Assembly (NCBI GenBank): GCA_038230515.1
Contig: JBBRND010000017.1
Coordinates: 1 to 64,000 of the forward strand
Reading direction: 5' to 3'
DNA: 64,000 bases
Source of the DNA: JAPLDB01 sp038230515
Lineage (GTDB): Bacteria; Bacteroidota; Bacteroidia; AKYH767-A; 2013-40CM-41-45
Each line of letters begins with the position of its first letter. Position 1 is the first letter of the stretch. Both the position numbers and the translations under genes were made by a program. Positions 54,125 to 63,767 of the stretch are shown piece by piece. Under the pieces are notes generated by a model. The model was given only the letters and a program-made list of their open reading frames with translations, had not been told where the DNA came from and ran no database searches.

Positions 54125-55360
54125 ATGGAACATTCGCAATTAATTGACGCCTTCTCCGAGTTTAAAGAACTCAAAAACATTGATCGCGCCAGCATGATGA
54201 GCATCCTCGAAGATGTATTTCGCGGCATGATAAAAAAGAAGTACGGCACTGCCGATAACTTCGACATCGTAATCAACACCGACAAAGGAGACCTTGAAGC
54301 ATTCCGCAACCGCCAAATTGTTGCAGATGCAGAAGTGACAGACATTGCCACACAAATTCCCTATTCGGAAGCGGTTCAAATTGAACCCGACTTTGAAGTG
54401 GGAGAAGATCTCGCAGAAGAAGTTCGCTTTTCCGATTTCGGAAGACGTGCTGTTCTTTCTGCCCGTCAGAACCTGATGGCGCGTGTGCAAGAGTTGGAGA
54501 AGGAGGGTATCTTCAAAAAATATAAAGACAGAGTTGGTGAAATCATTACCGGAGAGGTTTATCAGACCTGGAAAAAAGAATCGCTCGTGATGGATGATGA
54601 CGGCAATGAACTTATCCTTCCGAAGATGGAACAGATTCCATCTGACTTTTTCAAGAAAGGCGATAACGTTCGTGCCGTTGTGTTGCGCGTGGAAATGATC
54701 AACGCCAATCCGAAAATTATTTTGTCGAGAACATCACCTCTTTTCCTTGAGCGTTTGTTCGAGTTAGAAGTGCCAGAAGTTTTTGACGGACTCATTACGA
54801 TTAAAAAAATTGTTCGTGAACCTGGAGAGCGTGCAAAAGTTGCAGTAGAAAGTTATGACGATCGCATTGATCCGGTTGGAGCATGCGTTGGTATGAAGGG
54901 TTCACGTATTCACGGCATTGTGCGTGAGTTGAGAAACGAAAACATTGATGTGATAAACTTCACGAATAATTTACCGCTCTACATTTCACGTGCATTGTCG
55001 CCTGCAAAAATCACCACAATAAAACTGGATGATGAGAAAATGCATGCCTCAGTGTTTTTAAAACCCGATCAGGTTTCTCTTGCTATCGGCAAAGGCGGAC
55101 ACAACATTAAACTTGCGGGAAAACTTACAGGTTACCAAATTGACGTTTACCGCGACACTGAAGACGATACGGAGGATGTGGATCTCGAAGAATTCTCAGA
55201 CGAAATTGAACCATGGATTATTGACGAACTTAAATCCATCGGTTGCGATACTGCAAAATCCGTTCTTGAAATTCCAATTGAAGATTTGGTGAAACGCACC
55301 GATCTCGAAGAAGAAACGATCAAAGAAGTGATTCGCATTCTCAAAGTAGAGTTTGAATAA
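54125..55360 (+). CDS. nusA: Transcription termination/antitermination factor NusA
   Basis: NusA binds RNA polymerase and nascent RNA to modulate pausing and termination. The 411-residue protein has the N-terminal polymerase-binding domain (about 1-125, with MIKKKYGTADNFDI), the S1 domain (GEIITGEVYQTWKKES), and two KH domains (IDPVGACVGMKGSRIHGIV and LAIGKGGHNIKLAGKLTGY). It ends soon after a short acidic stretch (DTEDDTEDVDLEEFSDE) plus a helical C-terminus, and lacks the extra acidic repeats of E. coli NusA. It is second in the rimP-nusA-infB operon. Confidence 0.96.
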   Translation: MEHSQLIDAFSEFKELKNIDRASMMSILEDVFRGMIKKKYGTADNFDIVINTDKGDLEAFRNRQIVADAEVTDIATQIPYSEAVQIEPDFEVGEDLAEEVRFSDFGRRAVLSARQNLMARVQELEKEGIFKKYKDRVGEIITGEVYQTWKKESLVMDDDGNELILPKMEQIPSDFFKKGDNVRAVVLRVEMINANPKIILSRTSPLFLERLFELEVPEVFDGLITIKKIVREPGERAKVAVESYDDRIDPVGACVGMKGSRIHGIVRELRNENIDVINFTNNLPLYISRALSPAKITTIKLDDEKMHASVFLKPDQVSLAIGKGGHNIKLAGKLTGYQIDVYRDTEDDTEDVDLEEFSDEIEPWIIDELKSIGCDTAKSVLEIPIEDLVKRTDLEEETIKEVIRILKVEFE

Positions 55361-55445
55361 AAAATGGTTTTCCGGAAAAGAGAAAAATAATTCAGCAAAA
55401 GAATCATTGGTTGATGTAAAAGCATCATCTTTGTTTCGATCAGAT

Positions 55446-58304
55446 ATGTCAGAAGAAAAAACAATACGGCTCAGTAAAGCAATCAAGGAATTCAATCTTA
55501 GCATGGATCACATTGTTGATTTCCTGTCTAAGAAAGGAATCAAGATTGAAAACAATCCCAACGGCAAGTTGCCGGGTGATGCTTATACTTTATTGCTGAA
55601 AGAATTTGCATCAGATAAAACGCTGAAAGAAGAAGCTGCGAAGATTACCGAAAGCAAACTCAAAAAAGAAACCGCAGTTATTTTCGATGCAGAAGTAAAG
55701 CCGAAGCAGGAGAAAAAGGTTGAAGAAGATGTTCGCGAGGTTTTAATTAAAAACACAGGGGCGGCAGTTGAATCGAAAGAAGAAAAGCCGAAGAAGAAAG
55801 AAGTTAAAGCCGAGAAAAAAGTTGAGGAGAAAAAAGAAGTTGAGGTAATAAAAGCACAGGCAGATAAAATTGAAATGCCGAAAGTGCTTGGCACGATTGA
55901 TCTAGAAGAAACAAAATTTCCAAGCGGCAAGAAAAAGAAAGTAACTAAGAAAGAAACGGAAGAGGTAGAAGCCGCAGAAAAAGCAGCGAAGAAAAAAACA
56001 ACTGCAAAAAAGAAAAAAGGAGAAGAGGAAGAAGTTGTTGTAGAGAAACCAGTTGAAGAAGCAGTCGCATCTGCACCTCCTATTGCAACTGAACCCGATG
56101 CCGGAACGGATGCACCCGCTGAGATGGAAGATCCGAAAGAAGAAATTACCCGTGTGCGTTTCGACAACCTTACGGGTCCGAAAATTTTCGGAAAGATTGA
56201 ATTGCCACAGGATCAGCCCAAGAAAAAACCTGTTGCATCTTCTTCCGCTTTCGGAGAGCGTGAAAAGAAAAAACGTAGACGCACCGACCGCAAAGCCGGT
56301 GGCGTACAGATTCCTGACGAGCGGAAGAAACACGAGTCGCAGAATTTTCAGCGTAGCGGAAAGAAAGGTCCCCCACCAAGACAGGGCGCACCAAAAGCAG
56401 AACCAACTGAAAAAGAAATTCAGGATCAGATAAAAGCAACACTTGCTCGATTGAGCGGTGGTGGAAAATCAAAAGCATCCAAGCAACGCAGGGCAAGGCG
56501 TGATGAACGCGTGGAAGAAAAGGAAGCACTTGCAGCGCAGCAGACTGATATAAAATTAATTAAGGTTACCGAGTTTGTAAGCGCGAACGATCTTTCAAAG
56601 ATGATGGACGTTCCGGTTACACAAATTATTTCCACGTGCATGTCGCTTGGTTTGTTTGTTTCAATCAACCAGCGGCTCGATGCGGAAACGATTACCGTTG
56701 TTGCAGAAGAGTTCGGATACAAAGTTGAATTCGTAGCGGCTGATGTGCAGGAGTCCATTGAAGTGGAAGAGGACAAGGCGGAAGATTTAATTCCGCGACC
56801 ACCGATTGTTACTGTAATGGGTCACGTAGATCATGGAAAAACGTCATTGCTCGATTACATCCGAAAAGCAAATGTTATTGCGGGTGAAGCAGGTGGAATC
56901 ACACAGCACATTGGTGCGTATGAAGTAACCTTGGAAAACGGAAAGAATATTACGTTCCTTGATACGCCCGGTCACGAAGCATTTACTGCCATGCGTGCAC
57001 GTGGAGCAAAGGTAACTGACGTTGCTATCATCGTAATTTCTGCTGATGACAGTGTGATGCCTCAAACTATCGAAGCTATTAATCACGCACAGGCAGCAGC
57101 GGTGCCGATTGTATTTGCACTAAATAAAGTTGACAAGCCGGGCGCAGCACCTGACCGCATTAAGGAACAGTTGAGCAAGATGAATATTCTTGTTGAAGAA
57201 TGGGGCGGAAAATATCAAAGCCAGGAAATAAGCGCGAAGCTGGGAACAAATGTGGATGCACTGCTTGAAAAAGTTTTGCTTGAAGCAGACCTTCTTGATC
57301 TGAAAGCTAATCCGAAAAAGCGCGCGCACGGAACTGTGATAGAATCCATGCTCGATAAAGGCAGAGGATATGTAATGACCGTGCTTGTGCAGGGCGGTAC
57401 ATTGGCAGTAGGCGATGTACTTCTTGCAGGAAAATACAGTGGTCGCGTGAAAGCGTTATTCAATGAACGTGGTTTCAGAATTCGCGAAGCAGGACCGGCG
57501 ACACCTGTTCAGGTTCTCGGAATGACAGGCGCTCCGCAGGCGGGCGATCTTTTCCATGTAATGGAAGATGAACGCGAATCGCGCGACATTGCAAACAAAC
57601 GTTTGCAGTTGCAGCGCGAGCAAGGAATACGTACGCACAAGCACATTACGCTTGATGAAATCGGAAGACGACTTGCCATCGGTAGTTTTAAAGAACTTAA
57701 CGTGATTGTGAAAGGCGATGTGGACGGTTCCATCGAAGCGTTGAGCGATTCACTTCTCAAATTAACTACACCTGAAGTTCAGGTAAACGTAATTCATAAA
57801 TCAGTTGGTCAGATCAGCGAGAGCGATGTGCTGCTTGCGTCTGCATCCAATGCAATTGTAATCGGTTTCCAAGTTCGCCCTTCGACAAGTGCAAGACGAC
57901 TTGCTGAACAGGAAGAAATTGAAATCCGCCTCTACTCTGTAATCTATAAAGCCATTGAGGAAGTGAAGATGGCGATGGAAGGAATGTTGGCTCCAGACTT
58001 TGTAGAGAAAAATGTTTGCAACATCCATATACGCGAGGTTTTCAAAATACCGAAAGCAGGAACCATTGCCGGATGCATGGTGATGGACGGAAAAATTACC
58101 CGCAATACAAAAATCAGGATTGTTCGTGATGGTATTGTAGTGCACAGCGGAGAACTTGCATCACTCAAGCGTTTCAAAGATGATGTGAAAGAAGTTTCAA
58201 CAGGTTACGAATGCGGATTGAGCATTGCAAACTTCAAAGACATTCAGATTGGCGATATCATTGAAGGATATGTGCAGGAAGAAGTGAAGCGGACTCTTGC
58301 ATAG
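55446..58304 (+). CDS. infB: Translation initiation factor IF-2
   Basis: IF-2 is the GTPase that places initiator tRNA on the ribosome. From ATG 55446 the protein has 952 residues. It has an N-terminal IF2N domain (RLSKAIKEFNLSMDHIVDFL), a long lysine/glutamate-rich linker, a second IF2N domain (VSANDLSKMMDVPVTQII), and the G domain from about residue 455 with GHVDHGKTSL (G1), TPGHEAF (G3) and NKVD (G4). Domains II-IV follow to the C-terminal GYECGLSIANFKDIQIGDII. An in-frame ATG at 55353 would add 31 residues overlapping nusA by 8 bases; MSEEKTIRLSK at 55446 fits the family start better. Confidence 0.95.
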   Translation: MSEEKTIRLSKAIKEFNLSMDHIVDFLSKKGIKIENNPNGKLPGDAYTLLLKEFASDKTLKEEAAKITESKLKKETAVIFDAEVKPKQEKKVEEDVREVLIKNTGAAVESKEEKPKKKEVKAEKKVEEKKEVEVIKAQADKIEMPKVLGTIDLEETKFPSGKKKKVTKKETEEVEAAEKAAKKKTTAKKKKGEEEEVVVEKPVEEAVASAPPIATEPDAGTDAPAEMEDPKEEITRVRFDNLTGPKIFGKIELPQDQPKKKPVASSSAFGEREKKKRRRTDRKAGGVQIPDERKKHESQNFQRSGKKGPPPRQGAPKAEPTEKEIQDQIKATLARLSGGGKSKASKQRRARRDERVEEKEALAAQQTDIKLIKVTEFVSANDLSKMMDVPVTQIISTCMSLGLFVSINQRLDAETITVVAEEFGYKVEFVAADVQESIEVEEDKAEDLIPRPPIVTVMGHVDHGKTSLLDYIRKANVIAGEAGGITQHIGAYEVTLENGKNITFLDTPGHEAFTAMRARGAKVTDVAIIVISADDSVMPQTIEAINHAQAAAVPIVFALNKVDKPGAAPDRIKEQLSKMNILVEEWGGKYQSQEISAKLGTNVDALLEKVLLEADLLDLKANPKKRAHGTVIESMLDKGRGYVMTVLVQGGTLAVGDVLLAGKYSGRVKALFNERGFRIREAGPATPVQVLGMTGAPQAGDLFHVMEDERESRDIANKRLQLQREQGIRTHKHITLDEIGRRLAIGSFKELNVIVKGDVDGSIEALSDSLLKLTTPEVQVNVIHKSVGQISESDVLLASASNAIVIGFQVRPSTSARRLAEQEEIEIRLYSVIYKAIEEVKMAMEGMLAPDFVEKNVCNIHIREVFKIPKAGTIAGCMVMDGKITRNTKIRIVRDGIVVHSGELASLKRFKDDVKEVSTGYECGLSIANFKDIQIGDIIEGYVQEEVKRTLA

Positions 58305-58487
58305 CACAATGCAGTAATCGAAACGTTTTATTTTCTGTGCAATAATTTTAAAAAGAACTATGTACAATTCGCTTATTGAGCGTTGCGAATTTGACATTCA
58401 TAATACAAATCTCCACAAGTGATGATTCTAACAAAAAAAATCGCTCTAAAGTGAGAACTGAATAGTACCGTTCAAACTAATTTCTTT

Positions 58488-59291
58488 TCAAACCATGCTC
58501 AACTCAATGCCTGAAAAATGCAGAATTAAAATGAGCAATCCAACGATGATCCGATAGTACCCGAAAACTTTAAAACCATTTTTGGCGAGATAACTGATAA
58601 AAGACTTGATGGCGAGAAAAGCAACCAGAAAAGCAATGACATTACCAACGACAAGAAGATTTATTTCCTGTGATGAAAAACCTACGCCTTCTTTATACAC
58701 TTCATAAATGTCCTTACACGTTGCTGCAAACATAGTAGGTACGGCAAGGAAGAAAGAAAATTCAGCAGCAGCTTTTTTATTTAGTCGTTGAGTGAGTCCG
58801 CCAATGATAGTGGCAGCGGAGCGCGAAACACCCGGCACCATTGCCAGCACCTGGAACATACCTATCTTAAATGCGGATGCATCGCTGTTGAGTTCACTCA
58901 TTCCCCGCTCTTCAGCTTTCTGAAACCATTTATCGAGAAGAAGAAAAATAATACCACCTGCAAGAAGGGCAACAGCAACAACAATCACATTTTCGAGAAG
59001 CATGTCAATGTATTTTTTGAACAACACACCGAAGATGACAGCAGGGATAAATGCGATGATGAGTTTTTTATAAAAGTCGAAATCAATTTTCCCGAGAAAC
59101 CTCTTCCAATAAATTACAACTACAGAAAGGATGGCTCCAAACTGAATAACTACTGTGAAGACTTTTGTAAAAGGCAGGGAAGCTATTCCCATTACCGAAC
59201 TGCCGATAATGATGTGACCGGTACTTGAAACTGGAAGAAACTCAGTAAGTCCTTCGATGATGGATAGAATAACGGCTTGGAGGTAATTCAT
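58488..59291 (-). CDS. uppP: Undecaprenyl-diphosphate phosphatase
   Basis: UppP recycles the lipid carrier of cell-wall synthesis and confers bacitracin resistance. The 267-residue membrane protein has about eight hydrophobic helices and both catalytic segments: EGLTEFLPVSSTGH at about 13-26 and PGVSRSAATIIGGL near 153. It is third in the ftsX, DUF3098, uppP series on the minus strand, the gap to DUF3098 being 72 bases. Confidence 0.95.
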   Translation of the reverse strand: MNYLQAVILSIIEGLTEFLPVSSTGHIIIGSSVMGIASLPFTKVFTVVIQFGAILSVVVIYWKRFLGKIDFDFYKKLIIAFIPAVIFGVLFKKYIDMLLENVIVVAVALLAGGIIFLLLDKWFQKAEERGMSELNSDASAFKIGMFQVLAMVPGVSRSAATIIGGLTQRLNKKAAAEFSFFLAVPTMFAATCKDIYEVYKEGVGFSSQEINLLVVGNVIAFLVAFLAIKSFISYLAKNGFKVFGYYRIIVGLLILILHFSGIELSMV

Positions 59292-59363
59292 GGTAAAACA
59301 ATTCGATGAAGCGTTGATTTGAGAATTTGAAGGTTCAATGCAACGTTTATCTTCAAATCGGAT

Positions 59364-59609
59364 TTACTCCTTTGCCTTCTTAAGAATTGCGTAGATTTCA
59401 ATGATGAACCCGATAAGCACTACAATTGGCGCGAGTGTAATTCTCCGGAATGAAAAAATATCAGGATTAAAAACGTTCGGGTCTTTGCTTCCGCCACCGC
59501 TCATAAGAACGAATCCTAAGAAGATACATCCGATACCGATCAGCATCCACACGTAATTCTCTTTGCCGAAGGCAAAATCATTTACCACTTTAATTTCTTT
59601 CTTAGCCAT
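59364..59609 (-). CDS. DUF3098 family membrane protein
   Basis: This 81-residue protein has two membrane helices (ENYVWMLIGIGCIFLGFVLM and LAPIVVLIGFIIEIYAIL) joined by a polar GGGSKDPNVFNPDIFSFRR loop containing the DPNVFN(P) motif that marks DUF3098. The function is unknown. The family sits between ftsX and uppP in many Bacteroidota, as it does here, which suggests a cell-envelope role. Confidence 0.88.
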   Translation of the reverse strand: MAKKEIKVVNDFAFGKENYVWMLIGIGCIFLGFVLMSGGGSKDPNVFNPDIFSFRRITLAPIVVLIGFIIEIYAILKKAKE

Positions 59610-59751
59610 TGTAGTTAATTGAGAGCGCGAAGATAATATAAGAATGGAATAATGAAATAATGGAAGATTGGAATAGAAGTAACTAAGTGTTTACGATAAC
59701 GATTCATAAATTCGTCCCGAAGCATCGGGATCAATTCGTATTTCGTTGATG

Positions 59752-60624
59752 CTACCCGTAAAGCTCATCCCCTCTCACTCTCAAATACCTGTTCACTGCG
59801 AAAAAAGTGCTGATAACAGAGAGGAGAACACCGAGTACAATAATTCCTGCAAACAAAATTCCGTTGTCTTTTAAATCCTGCACCTGCACGAACTCCGGCA
59901 TCTTGGTGCGCACGAAGTAAAGCAGCGCACTTAAGAAAATACAGGCAACCACTCCTGCATAAAGTCCATGCCCGATGGCACGCGAGATAAATGGTTTGCG
60001 GATAAAACTTTTTGTTGCGCCCACCAGTTGCATACTCTTGACGAGGAATCGTTTTGAATACATAGAGAGGCGAATCGTGCTGTTGATCAATGCAACGGCA
60101 ATGAAAAACAGCAACGCACAAAATGCAAGAATACCGATTGCAACCATTTTGAAATTCTCGTTCATCTTGTCAACCTCGGTTTGCTGGTAAGTCACTTCGC
60201 GCACCATTTTATTTTTCTGAAGGTCGTCTGAAATTTGTTTCAGCATAGAAGCATCTGTGTACTGAGCATTCAACTTTAGTTCAAAAGAAGAAGGAAGCGG
60301 GTTTACCTCCAGCATACTTGTGGCATCTGAACCAAGGTCTTTTTTCAAACTGTCCAACGCTTCCTGTTTTGAAATAAACCGAACAGATTTTATCGCGGCA
60401 TTTGACGAAAGCAGATTTTGAAAGGCGCTGATCTCTTGGTCACTCACGTCATCATTCAGAAATACATTGAGCTGAACATGTTCTTTTATATAATCAGAAA
60501 TCTTCTTCGCATCCAATACCAGCATGCCCAGCAAACCCAGCATAAACAACACCAGCGAAATGCTGATGACAGAAGAAAGATAAGATGACCGCAGCCGTTT
60601 ATTGCCGCTTTTTGTCTCGACCAT
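59752..60624 (-). CDS. ftsX: Cell division ABC-transporter-like permease FtsX
   Basis: FtsX pairs with the ATPase FtsE to activate peptidoglycan hydrolases at division. The 290-residue protein has an N-terminal membrane helix (SSVISISLVLFMLGLLGMLV), a periplasmic domain about 45-165 (LNVFLNDDVSDQEIS, VRFISKQEALDSLKKDLG), then three membrane helices in the typical FtsX arrangement, with SMQLVGATKSFIRKPF between them. ftsE is not in the window. A TCCCGA-AGCA-TCGGGA hairpin at 59715-59730 follows the stop. Confidence 0.92.
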   Translation of the reverse strand: MVETKSGNKRLRSSYLSSVISISLVLFMLGLLGMLVLDAKKISDYIKEHVQLNVFLNDDVSDQEISAFQNLLSSNAAIKSVRFISKQEALDSLKKDLGSDATSMLEVNPLPSSFELKLNAQYTDASMLKQISDDLQKNKMVREVTYQQTEVDKMNENFKMVAIGILAFCALLFFIAVALINSTIRLSMYSKRFLVKSMQLVGATKSFIRKPFISRAIGHGLYAGVVACIFLSALLYFVRTKMPEFVQVQDLKDNGILFAGIIVLGVLLSVISTFFAVNRYLRVRGDELYG

Positions 60625-60812
60625 AATTTTTATTGGTGCTGCGAAAATAAAGAAATGAGATCAACGAAAAACTACTTGAAAACGAATTTACGAATAGAAG
60701 AATGTCAGTTTTCATACTTTAATAGGTCACTGAATTTGAATTTTTAAATTCGCGCTCCCGTTCGGAATTATCCAATGCATTCGGATTAGTAATTCGATGG
60801 GATTATCAGATT

Positions 60813-63737
60813 ATGGAATACAATTTTCGTGACATAGAAAAGAAATGGCAGAGCTACTGGGCTGAGAAAAAAACCTTTGCGGCAGAAAATAATTCTGCAA
60901 AAGAAAAATACTACGTGCTTGATATGTTTCCTTACCCGAGTGGTGCGGGACTGCATGTTGGTCATCCGCTTGGCTACATTGCTTCTGATATTTATTCGCG
61001 CTACAAACGGCTGAAGGGTTTCAACGTTCTTCATCCGATGGGATGGGATGCATTCGGTTTGCCCGCTGAGCAATATGCGATTCAAACGGGTCAGCATCCT
61101 GCTATCACGACCAAAAATAATATTGCGCGCTACCGCGAACAGATGGACAAAATCGGTTTCAGTTTCGACTGGGATCGTGAGATAAATACAAGTTTTCCTG
61201 AATACTACAAATGGACACAATGGATTTTTCTGAAGCTGTTCAACTCGCGGTACAATGCAAAGACTGCTAAAGCTGAGTCAATTGAATCTCTTATTTCAGA
61301 ATTCAAAATTCTGAATTCAAAATTCAAAATTGGGACAGCCGAAAAGAGTTGGAGTGAATTGAGTGAGAAAGAGAAATCAGATGTTTTGATGGAATACCGA
61401 CTCGCTTATTTGAGCGAAGCGTATGTGAACTGGTGTCCCGCTCTCGGAACCGTACTTGCGAATGATGAAGTAAAAGATGGTGTGAGCGAACGTGGCGGTT
61501 ATCCTGTCGAGCGGAAGAAGATGAAACAATGGAGCATGCGCATTACTGCGTATGCCGAACGTTTGCTCAACGATCTTGAAGGAATTGACTGGAGCGATTC
61601 ACTGAAGGAACAGCAACGGAACTGGATCGGAAAAAGTGAAGGATCGGAAATCCAATTCACGATTCACGATTCACAATTCACAATTCAGATATTTACAACA
61701 AGACCCGATACCATCTTCGGAGTTTCATACATGACGCTTGCACCCGAGCATGAACTCGTGGAAAAAATTGTAAGCGATGCTCATCGCGATGAAGTGATGA
61801 AGTATGTGACTGAAGCAAAAAACAGAAGTGATCGTGAACGAATGGCTGACGTGAAAAGAATCAGCGGAGTATTTACAGGTGCGTATGCTGTTCATCCTTT
61901 TACAGGAAAACAAATTCCGGTTTGGGTGGGCGATTATGTGTTAGCAGGATATGGCACGGGTGCTGTGATGGCCGTTCCTGCGCACGACTCGCGCGACTAT
62001 GCTTTTGCAAAGCATTTTAATCTTCCAAAGCCGCAGGTTGTTCAACCGAAAACGGATTGGGATTTTTCTAAAGAATCTTTTGATGAAAAAGAAGGCGCAG
62101 TAATTAATTCTGATTTCCTCAATGAACTGCAAGTAAAAGATGCAATCAAAAAAGCGATTGACGAAATTGAAAAACGTGGATTCGGAAAAAGACAAATCAA
62201 TTATCGTTTGCGTGATGCGGTGTTCGGAAGACAACGCTATTGGGGCGAACCGATTCCAATTTATTTTGAAAACGGAATTCCGAAAGCAATTGATGAAAAA
62301 GATTTACCGATCATTCTTCCTGAGGTAGATAAATATTTACCCACTGAAGATGGTGAGCCGCCATTGGCAAGAGCGAAAAACTGGAAGTATAAAAACAAAT
62401 TTGATTTTGAAACTACTACTATGCCGGGCTGGGCAGGCAGTAGCTGGTATTTTCTGCGCTACATGGATGCGAACAATGAAAAAGAGTTTGCCGGAAAAGA
62501 TGCGATGAACTATTGGAAAAATGTGGATCTCTACATTGGTGGCAGCGAACATGCAACAGGACATTTGCTTTACGTTCGCTTCTGGACAAAAGCACTTTAT
62601 GATCTTGGATTGATTCCTGTTATTGAACCAGCGAAGAAGTTGATTAACCAAGGGATGATACAGGGGGTGTCAGAAAAGATTTATTTGAAGAAGGGGCAAT
62701 CGAATAGTTTTTCGGGAGTGCTGACCGGAGTACAAGATGGGCTTATCTACAATTTTGGAGAAGACGCCTATCACATTTTTCTTAACTCGAAAAATTACGA
62801 CCAAACGAAAAAAGACTTCGAAAGTAGTGGTTTGGATTTTGAAGCGTTGGTTGAACAGAATTTTGTAAGCATAAATGTTGATATATCCTTAGTCGAGAAA
62901 AGCGAATTGAATGTTTCAAAATTTCTTTCGTCACGAAAAGAATTTTCTCAATCTGTTTTTATTTGTGAAGGAGGCTATTGGATAAATGGAACATTTATAA
63001 AAAACCAAAGCTTTCAAGATGGCCAGGACAAATTTTTTACTTCGCAGGAGGTCGAAAAAATGTCCAAGTCCAAATACAATGTTGTAAACCCAGATGATAT
63101 AATTGAGAAACACGGAGCAGATTGTTTGCGCCTGTATGAAATGTTTCTCGGTCCGCTGGAGCTTTCAAAACCATGGAATACAAATGGCATTAGTGGCACT
63201 TCCAACTTTATCAGAAAATTGTGGAGATTGTTTAACAAGGAATTTCAGTTTACAGTGAGTGATGAAGAACCTACAAAGAAAGAATTGAAATCGCTTCACA
63301 AGCTGATCAAGAAAGTTACAGAAGACATTGAACGGTTTTCATTCAATACTTCTGTGAGCAATTTTATGATTTGTGTTAATGAGCTCACCGATCTGAAATG
63401 CAACAAGCGTGCAATACTTGAACCGCTTGCAATTCTTGTTTCACCTTATGCGCCTCACATAGCAGAGGAATTGTGGCAGTTGCTTGATCATAAAGAAAGC
63501 GTCACGTTTGCAAAGTGGCTTGACTACAAAGAAGAATTTCTCACAGAAGATTCTTTCGCGTATCCGATCAGCATCAACGGAAAAACAAAAATGAATCTTG
63601 ATCTCTCGCTTGCACTTTCAAAAGAAGAAATCGAAAAGGAAGTAATGAGTTCTGAAGAAGTGAAAAAATATTTTTATGGACAGCAGCCAAAGAAAGTAAT
63701 AGTTGTGCCCGGACGGATTGTGAATATTGTATTGTAA
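60813..63737 (+). CDS. leuS: Leucyl-tRNA synthetase
   Basis: LeuRS attaches leucine to tRNA-Leu and edits mischarged tRNA. The 974-residue protein has the HIGH-like HVGHPLG at 48-54, the editing domain with FTTRPDTIFG, the WCPALGTVLAN zinc-knuckle region, GSEHATGHLLYVRFW, and the KMSKS motif as EKMSKSKYN near 750. The block between MIQGVSEKIYLKKG and the KMSKS loop carries the extra domain usual for Bacteroidota LeuRS. Unusually, two surface loops are built from 7-bp tandem repeats: residues about 163-174 (EFKILNSKFKIG) and about 281-292 (QFTIHDSQFTIQ). Both are in frame, and all core motifs are intact, so the enzyme should work. Confidence 0.96.
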   Translation: MEYNFRDIEKKWQSYWAEKKTFAAENNSAKEKYYVLDMFPYPSGAGLHVGHPLGYIASDIYSRYKRLKGFNVLHPMGWDAFGLPAEQYAIQTGQHPAITTKNNIARYREQMDKIGFSFDWDREINTSFPEYYKWTQWIFLKLFNSRYNAKTAKAESIESLISEFKILNSKFKIGTAEKSWSELSEKEKSDVLMEYRLAYLSEAYVNWCPALGTVLANDEVKDGVSERGGYPVERKKMKQWSMRITAYAERLLNDLEGIDWSDSLKEQQRNWIGKSEGSEIQFTIHDSQFTIQIFTTRPDTIFGVSYMTLAPEHELVEKIVSDAHRDEVMKYVTEAKNRSDRERMADVKRISGVFTGAYAVHPFTGKQIPVWVGDYVLAGYGTGAVMAVPAHDSRDYAFAKHFNLPKPQVVQPKTDWDFSKESFDEKEGAVINSDFLNELQVKDAIKKAIDEIEKRGFGKRQINYRLRDAVFGRQRYWGEPIPIYFENGIPKAIDEKDLPIILPEVDKYLPTEDGEPPLARAKNWKYKNKFDFETTTMPGWAGSSWYFLRYMDANNEKEFAGKDAMNYWKNVDLYIGGSEHATGHLLYVRFWTKALYDLGLIPVIEPAKKLINQGMIQGVSEKIYLKKGQSNSFSGVLTGVQDGLIYNFGEDAYHIFLNSKNYDQTKKDFESSGLDFEALVEQNFVSINVDISLVEKSELNVSKFLSSRKEFSQSVFICEGGYWINGTFIKNQSFQDGQDKFFTSQEVEKMSKSKYNVVNPDDIIEKHGADCLRLYEMFLGPLELSKPWNTNGISGTSNFIRKLWRLFNKEFQFTVSDEEPTKKELKSLHKLIKKVTEDIERFSFNTSVSNFMICVNELTDLKCNKRAILEPLAILVSPYAPHIAEELWQLLDHKESVTFAKWLDYKEEFLTEDSFAYPISINGKTKMNLDLSLALSKEEIEKEVMSSEEVKKYFYGQQPKKVIVVPGRIVNIVL
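61300..61334 (+). repeat. 7-bp tandem repeat, five units, inside leuS
   Basis: AATTCAA, AATTCTG, AATTCAA, AATTCAA and AATTGGG follow directly. They encode part of a loop at the site of a Bacteroidota-specific LeuRS insertion. Five heptamers give 35 bases, so flanking bases complete the reading frame. Confidence 0.8.
61654..61688 (+). repeat. 7-bp tandem repeat, five units, inside leuS
   Basis: AATTCAC, GATTCAC, GATTCAC, AATTCAC and AATTCAG follow directly. They encode a hairpin in front of the FTTRPDTIFG editing-domain motif. Confidence 0.8.
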
Positions 63738-63767
63738 TCTTTTCTTATATTTGGTAAAACTTTTTTT

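Noticed and set aside
62680..63050. Foreign insertion before the KMSKS loop of leuS
   Set aside because: This extra block is usual in LeuRS of Bacteroidota and keeps the frame.
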